From: Branchiostoma lanceolatum
Taxonomy: Eukaryota > Chordata > Leptocardii > Amphioxiformes > Branchiostomatidae
NCBI RefSeq assembly: GCF_035083965.1
Contig: NC_089726.1
Span: 10,359,501 to 10,423,500 of the forward strand
Direction: 5' to 3'
DNA: 64,000 nt
In this document: piece after piece, positions 28,135 through 41,800 of the stretch
Layout of the letters: every line of letters begins with the position of its first letter
Position numbering within the stretch: position 1 is the first letter of the stretch
Translations under genes and position numbers: made by a program
Notes under the pieces: model-generated
What the model was told of the DNA's origin: nothing
Database searches by the model: none
Seen by the model: only the letters and a program-made list of their open reading frames with translations

Positions 28135-31100
28135 CAGTGTGTGAAAGTAAGTTGTGCATACAGATATCAACTGAATGAGTCAGTGACAATATATGTGAAG
28201 GTATAATAACTAAAAAAAAATGAAAGTGATGTGAATAAAGTTTCTGTAAAACATTTTATATAGGTCAAGTAAGATAGCAGAATACTAGGTTAGTATGAAT
28301 TGTTTTCTGTCTCAGGGAAATGACATAATAATTGCTAGAGTGAGTATGATACTAATCAATAGAAAGATGGTGCCAGAAGGCAAACTTAAAAGGAAGAAGG
28401 TTAGATAGATATGGTTATGTAAAGGTCCAATGTTAAGTGAGACTTTGAATCAAGTGATACAACTTGTAATACGTGTCAAACTAAGAAACAATTACTGATC
28501 AAGCAGCAATATTCATTCCTCCCTGTCCTTTCCATAATGTAGATGTCTACATTTTGTGAAAGATTCTGATGCTCTTCTATAATTCAAATACAATCAAGAT
28601 ATCCTTTTTGACAGCAGACATATAGGGATATGCACATAAAATATGTTGACTTTCAAAACCTTGTGCCATTTTTTCCATTGTCACACAGCCTCACAAACAG
28701 ACTGCAATCATTTGTATCCTAATGTATAAGGCCCCCTGAAAACCGGTCTTTACTGCATTTCAATCTACAATGGTCTTCATGCACATTGAATGTCTGGGTC
28801 TCTTTCATTGATATCCTTGACCTCAGGTGGTATTTTACCTGGTACACCTGCAGAATCAAGGATCACGCAATGCTGATAATATATAGCATTCGTATCACAT
28901 TAGCTACATGTAGCTCTCAGATATCCATAATTTTTGACACCTGCATTAATTTGAAAAAGCAGTTTTTGGAAGACGTCCTTATATTATGGTAAACAGCAGC
29001 ATCGTCACGTATACGTCAAACAGCAAGCCTTGCAGTTCACACTCTAATCGCTAGGAGTGCTCGCTAAACATTGCTCCTTTTTACAGCTATCTGGTGTGAC
29101 GCATCTCATCTGAACGCCAGCCATTCGTAGCGAGTTTGTAATATCCCTAGAACGCCAACGGGTAGTGATTAATTACACCCAAAATTGGCTGACTATGAAA
29201 AAAGTCCAACGATTTCCCCATCTCTATCTGTGAATGATGATCTGTGATATACGGCCATTCTGTGAAGAAATATACCATTGCCATCGAAGAAATGTTTTCC
29301 TGAAAGAATCTGCAGAAATGCTTGCCTAAAGCAAAATTCTGCAAGCAATCACCCTCTTTCCCAAGGGCAAAGGTGCCCCCATTCTAGTCACGTTTTCCGG
29401 TAAAACCTTCGAGATTACAAGGCAAATCTTGTGGTGTAATGTACTTGCTACATGATCAAAGACTTCGCGTTGGCCGAATAACAACCGCCTTGAGAGTACT
29501 AACGTCACAGCGCAAGTGTTCTACCAGTATATACCGCCGCTATTTAGAATAAGATTTAATATGTTCGTTGGTTAGAGTTGCTGAAGACTAGACTTTATTC
29601 AGTTGTCATATCCTATTTTGTATAACGCGTGTTTGCATCATGTACCTGGATGTCCAACCTTCATCGACGTTAGAGGAGCAAGGATTCGTTCATTCTCTGG
29701 TGACGAATATGCACAACAACGGGAATCGAATTCACGTAGCCTTTGATCTGATTACTGAACATCGCAGCGATGCCAGTACTCTAACGAGTCGAAAAATGTA
29801 TGAATAGTTTTGTTTGGATTTGGTATAAGATACACTTGCTCTTTGAATATAGATAACACGTTTTCTTCTCTCCGATTCGTGCTTCTCAGAAGAGCAGTGG
29901 TCGTTTGAAGTCGAGACTGTTGAGTTAGCTAATTTCCCTAGCGAACTGAGATGTGATCTGCACTACCACAAGTCATTAAACTTCCCCCACTCGTCTCAAC
30001 TTTCCTACAACAATTTTCACAATCAACCCAACGTGTCGTTTCCCAACTGTTAAGTCTCAAAGCCAGAGAGAGTTTCCCACACAAACGATGTATAATTGGT
30101 ATTATGTGTTTTGAAGGATTCCTAAGCTTAAGAGTTTTCCGATGACATATTACTTCAGGAGCTGATTCAAGACACGTATAGATTGGGCTTCTGGCATCGC
30201 GCCGAGAAACAGGCGGGTAAGTTCTAGATGCGTGCTTCTTCATCATTTCCTTCTTCACCGATTTTTATGTTGCCCAATCTTACTCTCGATTACTATCCTC
30301 TACCCCTTTCGTGATGAGAATGGTAAGAAAGGAGGTCGTGTTTTAGCCCAGGCGTTATCTTGACCCGTGGCCTGGCCTCCCGTAGTCTTCACCTTGGCTG
30401 TCGCGTGACATCGGGGACACCGTAAAACACCCGGCGGAGCTTTAACTCCCATTCTCCGCCCACAAATCGCACCGTGGGACCCTCCATCACCGTCCCGATA
30501 TTACAAGCCTCGGCGACGGAAATGCATTTGGAGAATTGGAGGAAGAGAGCCAAGATGAAATAGTAATGGCCGAATTCATTTTCGATGCACGCTTGACTGC
30601 CGGCGGCCAAGGCCAGCGTGCCGGTATTTATCTTGGCAGACCCAATTCCTGTGCCGTCGCTTCAGGTGAATGTGGCTGTCATTTTGGTGACAAAAGCTGA
30701 TAATGTAGAATGGACGTATTGAGCTTTAAAGTGTGCAGTGTGACACTGAGGCATAAGCGGAGAAAATGCAAACGATCCCCATACATATACACCGACTGAA
30801 TGTAAATTCATCTAAGTTCGCGGCCATATAATTTCGCGGCAGGAAGAAAATGCAGTGTTAGCGGTGGTTTTTAGTTCACGGTTAAAATAAGGTAGTGGGC
30901 GGGCAGAAGACAGAACGAGCATTTTCACGGTGAAGAGGCCACCACGAAAACCGCGAACATTGAGCCGCCGCGAACTTATATGCGCATCTACGTATATATT
31001 TGCTAGTATAGGAGCTACCTGTTTTATGCATTCTTGAGACACGAGTTTTGTAATGGTAATTGACAGACAGTTACAAATAATGTATGTCTTCCGTGTAATT

Positions 31101-32400
31101 GGAACGTTTGAAAACCCATGAGATGTTGCTTCCGGACCAACAGATCTCTCAGCTCGCCACCGCCCCATCTCCTAGAATGTAATCTTTCTTAGACTGTTGT
31201 CCCAATCCTAGCTCTCGGTGGCAAAAATGAACAAATGTTTTCTTTCTAGCGTACAACAACAGCAGCAGCAACAACAATGACGAATATTTCGAAAAGAAGG
31301 CAATATGAGCCCAGTTGTTTATTTTTCATAGGTTCATCTAAAAGTAGCTAAACCACGGACTGGGACACACAATGGCAAAGGACACAAAAGAGGCGAGAAA
31401 TTTTGTATTTGCTTTCAGGAAAATGTGCCAAACACTAATGTGAACAACATGGCAGTATGATGTAATACGATAACAAATATATACATATTACAAATAAATG
31501 TAATGCAGCTGAAAAGGTTCCTGTAAAATCCAGGTATCTAAAAAGAAGAAAACCATCGTGTTCATTTTATGAGAACGTACTCCTTTTCAGTGATCAGAAG
31601 TTCAGAACGCATGTAACATCTGATTTAGTTAGGTGAAATCAGAATAAACGACATTACAATATTGAATTTGGAATAGTAATTACGATTAAATGCGACAAGT
31701 AAATACGGAATAATCACATCCAAGCAAAGAGATCCTGGGCTGTGTTCTCCACCCGAAAAGCGACTAATACCGTCTGTTTGTTTGTTTGTTTATATCACGA
31801 TACTTTGATTAAATCGATTACCGTAGGCGCCCATACTTGTTTTGTGCCAACCGTGACTATGCCTGGTGAGTCACTGAAGTGTCGATAAAACATTCTCATT
31901 TTTCATTCATCGATTTTCGATTTTTGATGTTCAGATATGTCGAAACTGCCCCGTCGCGTCAAACGTTTAGCTTGACGTTACCGCAGTCCTACTGAAAAGC
32001 TTTGCATTAAAAGATTGCTTGTGAATGTAAAGAGAAGAGACCCGCCCGCAGCAGTCGTCACAGCGCCTCCTCTGTGTGCCGAGCTGATGTATTACCTGGT
32101 TACTTCCCGGCTAGTCTTATCTTATCGATCACAGTCGATACGGTGGGGGATTCGTGATCTCTCATGGGCCCCTCCCTATCGCGAAGTGGAATGTTCCAAA
32201 TGATTTCCTCCTACAGGGCCAGTCGTCTGTCCCGAATAACGGAGGTATGCCGACATGAAATATACCGAAAATACACCAAGACGACTCCTTGTGTAGTAGT
32301 AGAATATTTTAACAGGATGCTTCCCCAGTAGAACGTTATCAGCTACCAATACGCTTTATAACGGTGACCTACGTTAGCCGCGGAATTTTAGCCTCTCCTA
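28135..32400. other. Gene-poor interval between FAM136A and CACNA2D
   Basis: No protein family or RNA gene was recognised on either strand. It holds a MITE (30803-30994), a copy of a dispersed 25-bp word (29645-29669) and a high-complexity GC-richer block around 30330-30660 that could be regulatory. Non-coding upstream exons of the calcium channel gene could also be hidden here. Confidence 0.4.
30803..30994. mobile_element. MITE with AGTTCGCGGC terminal core
   Basis: The left end (taaattcatctaAGTTCGCGGC) and right end (the reverse complement GCCGCGAACTTATATGCGCA...) form imperfect inverted repeats. Further 'cgcgg'/'ccgcg' pairs lie inside. The interior resembles 2432-2620. The target duplication is not clear. 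Confidence 0.55.
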
Positions 32401-32827
32401 TAATTTATATTTTGCAGGACTAAAACTGATGTAGTAAGACAATGTTGCTGTAAAACAATAGATTTGCCGTGGAGGTTACGATAATTCCATTCAAGCAGCC
32501 CTGTGTTGGTGTAAGCGGGCGCGGAGAGATGCTTCCCCTCCCCATGTACCCCGGCGAAGTGGTACGCGCCACCTTTCCATGCACCTGTTTTACCCTGCAT
32601 CCCCTGCAGCCAGGACAGCGGAGCAGCGCCGATATTCAGACAGCCGTCCGTCCGCACTGTTGTCACCGCTAGCTTCGTCTTACACCGCTGTTTGCCCACC
32701 CTGTTTCACCACAAACAGCACCCCGTGTGCACGGAGCAGATGAGGTAGTGCCCACTCGGCTAGGGCCGTCCGTAGAGTAGCGCGCGTGCCATCGGCAGGG
32801 ACAAGCAGTCGACCCCGAGGATTCAAC
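32401..32827 (+). promoter_or_regulatory. Probable promoter / 5' UTR of CACNA2D
   Basis: This GC- and CpG-richer block directly precedes the signal-peptide ATG at 32828 and contrasts with the AT-rich DNA to its left. There is no obvious TATA box. The transcription start cannot be placed from sequence alone. Confidence 0.4.
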
Positions 32828-35800
32828 ATGCGGTGGTCGGTGATGTTGTTCGGGCTCGGCTTCGGCCTGTTCCTCGCACAGATAACACCCTCTGGCTCAG
32901 AACAGCAGATCAACGACTTAGAGTAAGCCCTCCGCTTTATTTTGTCTTCTCCCTACGCTTGTACATGGACATGTTCTAGCCCGTTCTCTAGTTATGCGAG
33001 ATCGGCTAAATATATCCTGAGCTGTCTTCTGTATCTTTTCCTACAGCGTCAGAAAATGGGCGGAGAATTTTGGAGCGAATCTGTACCGACTGAGCACGTA
33101 CTTCAGCGGAGCAGACCTCCTCCGAAATGTAAGCATATACAATAATTCTACATGGACATACATCATAAAGATATCGTGTCATCTGCCTGCATATATCACC
33201 GCTACCGGTGAAATACTTCCCGGGCCCGCCTGATACAGGGCTCTCACCAAACGGCGTTCATCCCCTGAATCAACAGACATTCATTCTGGCACCCACACGC
33301 TAGCAATTAAAAAGGCGCAGACGGTATTCGCGCCGAGCTTCACCCGAACGCATCGGGCTAAGGAAAATTTGGCCGGCTTACTATGGACGGCAGCGATCGA
33401 TTTTTATAGAATCTGGAGTCTCGCTACAATATTCCTGCACAGGATCTGTGCCAGGCAGGGAACGGCATGCCGGGCTACCCGCGCTACATTCATTCCTTCG
33501 ATGTCCGAAATTCAATACGGGGACACATATAGCTCTTACAGAATAAACAGATTTGTGTAAACCATGAAATCATCTAACGACCGAAATCGATCCACATTTC
33601 ACAGTAAAACAAAAAATCTGCCAGGGGTCACTTCATAAAATTCGACGCTAGCATTTTTTTTCGGTATTCTGATACGACCTCATATAACGGCGACCCGGCT
33701 TCGAATGAAGTCGAGAGGTTTCCTGCATGGCACTATCGTCCCCCGTGTCCATTTTACTCTGGTTCTATTTATACTCACCCAGATCACCCTCCCCCATGCT
33801 AGAGGAGTATCAAATTATCCGGTACATCAATGCCGGTTATTCAAAATGCAAATACACTGACTAACCTATATACATACAGATATTTTACCTATGCCATTAT
33901 CAGTACCGTTATCATACATGCTTCGCAGGCATCTAATATCTCATCTTAAGAGATGTAAAATACTAAAACAATCGGCGATTCATCAGCATATTTCTAAAGA
34001 GAAAGGCTATTAGATAATTACTATATGAGTAATGACCCGACCCTTAGATTGTGATGGTGGTTGTGTTTCATATCCGTTCTATGGTAACATTTATTCATTC
34101 AATGTTCCTACAGTAAGTCTACGATGTCGAATATCTTATAGTAGATTTTGCAAGTAACAAAAATGGATGCCACAATGATATTCAATACTCTAATAAAATT
34201 GTGTTGGTACAATTATTTTTTCTGTTGTCACAATGTTTGTTTTTACGGTAGACAAATTGGCAAATTAGCTTAACAGAAACGAACGCCACATGCGAATAAA
34301 TTACAATTGTATTTGGTTGATCATCCCACGCTAATTTCAACATTCATTCTTCTGTATTGTATGGGAATATTTCGTCAAATTAACGCAACAGAAATTAATG
34401 CCGCAAGCGAATAAATGGCCTTCATTTAGCCGATCAAATTGCTTTTCCCACTGTGACGGGAGACCATGTTCTTGGGACAGGGACTGTCCATGATGACCGA
34501 TATTTGCGCTCAAACGTAAACCTATCCCTGAGGACATGACGTCATGGGGACGGATGGAAATATGCTCAGACCGATCCTCTCTGCACTCTACGACTAGGGA
34601 TGTTTCAGCATGTTAAGTCCATGTTCTAAGCTTCCCGGTTAGCTAGATGGACGTATCGTAGCACCAGAAAACAACAACGATACACAAACAAGCTAAGAGC
34701 GGAAGCCAATGAAGAGCATTGCTCAATGCCGGTATAATTCCCTTTGTGTGTGATTTGTATGGCTTTGTAACATGATTATATTACTATTAGATAAAGTGTA
34801 GTTTGTATATTACTATTAGATAAAGTGGAGTTTGCTCGTAATATGGAAGTAATTTGGGCAATAATTTGCTACAACCCCTGCTTCTCCCTGCTATTGGGTC
34901 ACTTAGTCGAGCTTCTCTAAATCTTGATGTTATTGACTGAGAGAGAAGAGGTGCTGCTTCAGTGAGGGTTAGTTCACTAGTGCCAAGATGTAGTCTCCGT
35001 GGCCTTCCACTGGGCAAACTCGTTAAAAAAATGGAATAATTTCAATAGAAAGGATGAACTCCTGTGAGTGACAGCTTTGGGATAACTTGACTGGACTCTG
35101 TAAAATAATTCCATAACTCTAAAACAGCTTAACATGATTCCATCTATTTTCCTTTCAGGAATATAAACTGAACAACAACTGGAAGATTGTGGAGATGAAC
35201 GGAAGTGAGATGGTAAAAAAATTCGCACGTGACATGTTCAACAACCTGGACTCCAAAAGGTCTGCGGTGGAGGTAAGATGATGACTGTGATTTTATCGTT
35301 TTTCATTGTTGTAATGATGTTTTGATACGTAACCCTACATAGTAAAACTATGCCTTTGTTGAGGGTGATCTGTTCACAGACAGGTAGTTATTCCACAGGT
35401 GCTAAGTTGAATCGCACATGACATGTACATGTAAGTACAACCTTAACATATTGAAGGTACTAGTAGTCTAGTACAGATGTTTATCCTAACAAATCTGCTA
35501 CCCAATATTCAATATACTTCAGTACGAAAATGGGGGTATTCAGACAGGTATCAACTAATTCTATCTCTGAACTTCATGACAAGAGAAAAACGTGCTTACA
35601 GAAAGTGAAAATTGAAGAAAAATAATGTGAACAGTATCGGCTGAATGAAGTGGAGACTTCAATGTTCAAATTTTACACTGACTGATGGCGCTTCAGTGTG
35701 TCGGGACAATAGATGACTAGTCACCTGGATGATGATTTAAAGAGACGGGAACATTGGAAATGACGCATATATTATACATTACATTGGAGCAAATATTACC

Positions 35801-38800
35801 GACAATACGGTATGCGTTGTACGCATATATATTATGTCAATAGTATTTTGTTGACCTGAACGATAATCCCCTGTGAGTTCACAACAACATAGCCTGCTAT
35901 ACCGCATGGCGTTCAATACATATTTCATATCAGGGGTCCCAATGAAATTTACCAAATCAAATTAATAACAGAAAAGCGTAAAGCTGCAAAATTCATGTTT
36001 GGCATGAAAGTTAAGAAAATAAATCCCTTAATTTCGGTATCATTCTTCTCAATGATTTTTCTTTCAAGTTCCACATATTTACATGATTAAGAATCCATCT
36101 TGTGAACTCACTGGCTGTTACGTTTTCAAACATAACGGAACGTTAGATCCTTATAGGACCGTTACCAACAACTGCTAATACACCAACCGGCACCGCATGT
36201 TGTAACCGTATAACTGGCAATTGGTCACTGACAGTTAGTACAGAATATACAGATGTTCAGGATAAAAACATACTGTACACAATACCCCTGAAACTGACGC
36301 GCCTACGATGTAACTCGTTTTTGATTGAGTTCTTACCGTGATCGATGATTAGTTGATTATCAAAGGGTTCCGTTCTAGCAATGACATCATAGGTCAGAGG
36401 TCATATTTGACGATCACAATGTTCCCTGAGCGTGGCATATGAATATGTCAACCTTCTTTTACATATTCAAGATGTGTGCTATAAGTATATATCCAAAAAT
36501 ATTCTTGGGATCAAGGTGTACCTCCGACGAATTCACTCAATGTAGTCGTCAGCGGAACAAGAACCTAATTGTGATTTCATCACACCATATGAAGAATAAT
36601 CTACAAACCGAAAATTAGAACACCGAGACGTCGCGACTGGGTGAAAAAACGATATATCCAAAACATCGTGACATTGATTCATGGACTGGCAAGAGGGTAA
36701 ACCTTGCAGAGGCTGGTTGCAACCATCGATACCGGATGTAACCCAATACACATTGATGTATAATAGATGATAGGGATATTTTCATGGCCCCGAATGTCCG
36801 CTGTCTTTGGTAAATTTCTAGAACCACTCTTACGAATGACCAGTTCGTATCAACTGTTGAAGTCTATGTGTTATCAGTAAGTATGTTTTTGAATGTCCGG
36901 TGAATGTTACTGGATTATTAAGGCCTCCCGCACGTTAATTTTCCTGTGGTATTCCCCAGAGATTGGCAGCATGTTTCATGTCACGGGGCGCGCCGCTATG
37001 TGAAGCGTGACAGGCCCGGATGACAAACTCGTCTCTTTCACGAAAGAGACAATACGAATATCAGCCCCGTTCTGTGGCGGAGGGTGGGCGCTTTCTCAGC
37101 ACCACTATCACGTCCTGTTTGTAATAAATCCCGAACTGAGGTAGATTGTTGTATCCCTCATCATCACAGGGGTTTTGGTGTTGATAGTATCTAATGAATG
37201 GCACCAAACTATCGCATACATTCATAACGCCCATTCTTCAACCGCAGGCACTCGTATTGTACAGAGGACTTCATCATACCCACATGCCCCTGTATGTTTT
37301 AATTAAAGTCATCAATTAATAATGGCGGGGAGAATCCGTCATATATTGAGTGCCGTGTGTGCCGTATGGACATTGCATTATTTTTTCTGTAGAAGCTCGT
37401 CATTCATCGCGGACGATTCATTATTATTAACCTTTCTGGGGCAGCTGTAGCTGGCGGCCGCGGCAGACAATGCCAGGGCGTCCTGACAAGCTTGCTACAT
37501 GGTCTGCTGCTTGATGTAGCGTTATGTTATGGCGCACACCATACATTATTAATGCAGTGGATCCCAGGGGACACTGGGACGCCCTTTCTCGATGTGATCT
37601 CGTCTCGTTGAGGTTTAATGAGGTTTTAACACTCTTTTCCATCCATGCCAAATGACCTCCTTACATAGGTGACACACCGATCCTCAAATATTGATATTCT
37701 TGAGATAGACTTTGCTGACCGTTGTAACACGTCAACAACGGTTTACCTCCTTGTACGCATGCAAAAAAAACATCCTTTCCTAAATGTATAGTCCTAGCAC
37801 AAAGATATACACCGCCTACAGAAATGGAGAATCAAAAGAAAAACACAAAGACTACCGGCAGCAGGATTATCAGTTATCCGTCTTCCCCTGTGGAGCTTAC
37901 AGAATTCGAAATAGACAATCGGTACAGAATTCCATAGGGCCAACTGAATCAGGCTGATTATTGCAATGTCATCTTAATGTCTTGTTATTAAAATAAGATT
38001 TGTCATATCTTAATCCAAATAATCTAATAAATCTGAAGGTATTGTGGGGTTTTTTTACACTCCTCTAAGTACCAACGATACGTATTTCGCTTTTCTTCTG
38101 AGAATGAAACTGCTTACTTGAAACAGTGCAGAAAAAAAACTGAATGGAAGGTTTTGGCCATCAAAGCTCTACTTTGCTCGCGAGGGGTTTCAATTGCTTC
38201 GTACGTCTCAGGACGGATCATTTACTTATCGTGGGGCACTTAGGGCGGGGCACCTCATCTGAATTCTAATGAAATTGCTGATAAGCAGTTGAGAGCCACA
38301 GAGCTTTATCTCGAAGGCGAGCAATTCTTAGAGAATAGGTCTTGTTATCTTTCTTTCTCATCGTCGTTTCAATAGCAGTAAGAACTACCTTGATATTATA
38401 TATAGGATCATAGGTTGAAGAAAAAAAGAGAATTAGTATGATGCAGAATATCCAATCTTTGCTAGATATAGAGATTGAATTGTCATCAGATATTCTCCAC
38501 CTGGATGTCTAACCTTCATCAACGATGCAGAATAAGGTTTCATAAACTGCACACTGTTTGCTTGGGCCCTTAATACTCAGGCGATTCAGAATGCACAAGG
38601 TTATAACCATTAAAAGGCGAGTGAGACCAGAGCCGTCCAGGTGGGCCATCATACAGCGCATCAGAGGCGAATATGGAAATCCCTGCTGCTCTTACTTTTA
38701 CTGCCTTTAATGACACGTTCCTCTTCAGCAAGGTCTATCATGCTCTGCCTGCGAAGTAGGTCACTGGAAAGGATAATGTGTGCTCATTATCATGAAGCCG

Positions 38801-41800
38801 CTGACATCTCAGTAGTCCGTGTCCTGTTTACCAAGAGGCATGGAGCTGAGCAGTCGGAATGTCATCCTGTAAGACCCACGACATGGGTGAAGCATAGCTG
38901 TGTAAACCAGTACAGAACGAGCAATGTAATACACAGGAAAGGTCTGTTCTCTCGTCACTGAAATGCGCTGGGGTATATATCCTAACTGCCTTGAGGGGTA
39001 GTGACGTAAAAGACTTAAGTACCTACGTCTGAGCCATTGGGACGCCGTGATATCCAAGGAGGATAAGGTTGCGATACAATCATGGTTGCAAAATGTCTGA
39101 TGCGCTGAAGATGTTGGCTACACGGCATGCGATCTGTCCAGCTAAAACAACTATGTCAGGGTGATGACAAAGGGGTTCCAGCCTTTCGTACATGTAAAGG
39201 TTTATCTTAAAAACCTGTCATCTTAAAACAAGAAAGTATAATGATGGGTTTTTTTCCTAGGCCCCACTTAGATGTTATGCGTGTGTGCGTGCGTTCGCTA
39301 TTTGACGACTTATAGTATACATGTGTGGGGGTCTTTGCACGATAAGAAAGGCGTCTTTCAAAAAAACTTTCTGCATTTGAGTTTTCTACGTCATGCTGAA
39401 CAGCAAATGCCGAGGAATACAGACAGCCTAAAGATGCTTCGCGGTCTGTTTGACTCGCCAGCGGCTAAAACAGCCCGGTCCGATGCGGGTCATACGCGGT
39501 CCTCAATGTCTCTCGTTTCAACCAACCTACTATTAAAGATCGAAAAAGACAATAGCCTCGGGGTGTCCATGAAATAGAGCATATTCTTACATACTGTGGA
39601 TAGTTCCACTGGAATCAATCACAGACTGGAATAAAAGCATCATTTGTATTTTATTGTATCTAAATTGCCACATTACTGTTTCTACACACAACAATTAATC
39701 ATAAAAGGTTTTGATTTGTAATTATTTTACAGCATATTATAACTGGATGGTATGTTGAACGTGTACCTTTTATCATTGATAGTTTTGATATGGTCTGAGT
39801 TCATGACTTAAACGTGGTGAAATAAAATGGTTATTATAATAATGTCTTTGACATACATAGTAGGCTGACTTTCGCATGAAAGTTTTTCTGACTTGGTAAA
39901 TTAGACTATGGAAAAGTTAAACTGTTCTCCAACTGAAAACCAGTAGGCTGTTTTTTATAAAGCAATTTTCCTGTCTAGGGTAGCTCTGGAATATACTGTA
40001 ATTTTCTGTAGCTGTATTGCACCAACGTAGCCGAGAAGCTATTGTGCCTGAAGAAAAGGTAAAAAGGTTAGAGCTGATTTTATCTGATTGTCTCGAGTTT
40101 TACTGCTGTATTAGAAGACAACTGTGAGATTTCACTGTCTGATATTATCTGACATCCAACCTCGCAAGCGGCCCCATCGGTAAAAGTACTGCAACTATTT
40201 GTATGTGTCTTTAAAAATCGATGCACACGGGGATAATATGTAATTGAATCGATGTTGAATATCTCGCAGCACTCCGACTTTCTGCGCTTTATCGACTGTT
40301 CTCATCAAGTGGGAGGATATACTCACATTTTGTGGCGAAAGATTTTAATTCTCGTTCAATAACGGACAAGATGACACACGATTCTGTATTAAGGCGTTTT
40401 ACTAACGCGTTCTTCAAAAAATGGTGCTTAACATCCACATGGTCACGTTTAAAAGCAGTTCATTCCTTATGATGACATCATTGTACGTACGTGGCGTGAA
40501 TCATTCATCATTTGGGTTTCTCGGAAAGGAGCTACGGAGGAAAAGGGAGGAGAGGAGAAGGTGGACAACAAGATGAAATATTAAACGTCTTCTATTGTTG
40601 GCTAATCCAAAGACACCACCCATTCGTCTAAGAAAGAAAGGAAGAAAGCTTCTTTGGATTTTCGTTGCCATCTGATCTTCATAACTTTCCTTTGAATGAA
40701 CGGGGATGACTTTGAAGTTAACGGGATTTCCGAATCGTCACGGATCGCTAGGCAACTCATCAAATACAGAGCAGCTCAACCCACGCTGCCCCTTCATATC
40801 AGCTTCAGGACAACTCATGCAGAAAGGAGCATTACCATCGGGGGATAATACTGTCCATTTTGAACCAAAATAGCTTTGTCATATATTCCGAAAGACCATT
40901 AGTAAAATAATATCAGCTTAGTAGATGTTTAAATGTTTGGATTTCGACTACAGGTCTGAATTTGCAACGTCACTGTAATTAGTAATCCTTTGAAGAGAGT
41001 CAGTAGCATACGTATTCAAAGGTAATCGTCAACATCGGCATTTTCAAAGAACCGCCGTTATCTAAAATTGCATATGGGAGTTTTCCGGAAATGAGTTTGA
41101 CTCTAACTATGAGCATGAAATAGCAGCTCTTCAGAATTGACTCTGTCGGGAATTTGACAGAAGCGGCGTTGTCTCATCTCCACTTGTCAATGCGCATGTT
41201 CTGGAGATGTGTTTTTACTCTGACTCTGACTGTGAAGATGAAATAGGTGCTCTGTAGAATTACAAGCGATTGAAAAGGCAATGAGTTGCCTTCTTTTCTG
41301 GACCATCATCAAAGCAATATGGTTTAACCCTCAGAATGCAGATGACCAGAATCCTGTTATAAAGCTCATCATGGTGCATCCACGTGGATGCGCACTGCTG
41401 CATACAAAGTAATTCGTCTATTTGCCCAAAGAGGATATCATATCGGTTGATTGGAGGTGCTCTGATATTCTATCTCAAGCGATGGTGGGACGGGTATTTA
41501 CGAACCCCGTTTCCATCCATGACCTCACTCCCTGATCTATCGGAGATGCTTGCTCACACCTCTGCGCCCCCTATGTGCATTTTTAGCCGGGCACCAATCT
41601 ATTCCTGTCCCGAGGGGTTAGACAAACAAGACACATTACAGACAGTTCGCCTTTCAAGTCGGTAGTTGACCCGAGCTAAGTGTATACATCGCGCGTTCGT
41701 CAAAGGTTCATCCAAAAATGTGGTCCTGAAATGTTGTTTGGAAAGTACGGAGAAATTTCTTTCTACCAAATGTTTTTTATCTTTCCTGGAGCAAGTGAAA

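Noticed and set aside
30389-30610. Minus-strand open frame of 73 codons in a GC-rich block
   Set aside because: No recognisable family, no splice partners and no consistent start context; kept only as possible regulatory sequence.
37096-37116. RE1/NRSE-like motif (left half TCAGCACC) in CACNA2D intron 3
   Set aside because: The right half matches poorly (about 14 of 21 positions in total), below what I would accept as a REST site.
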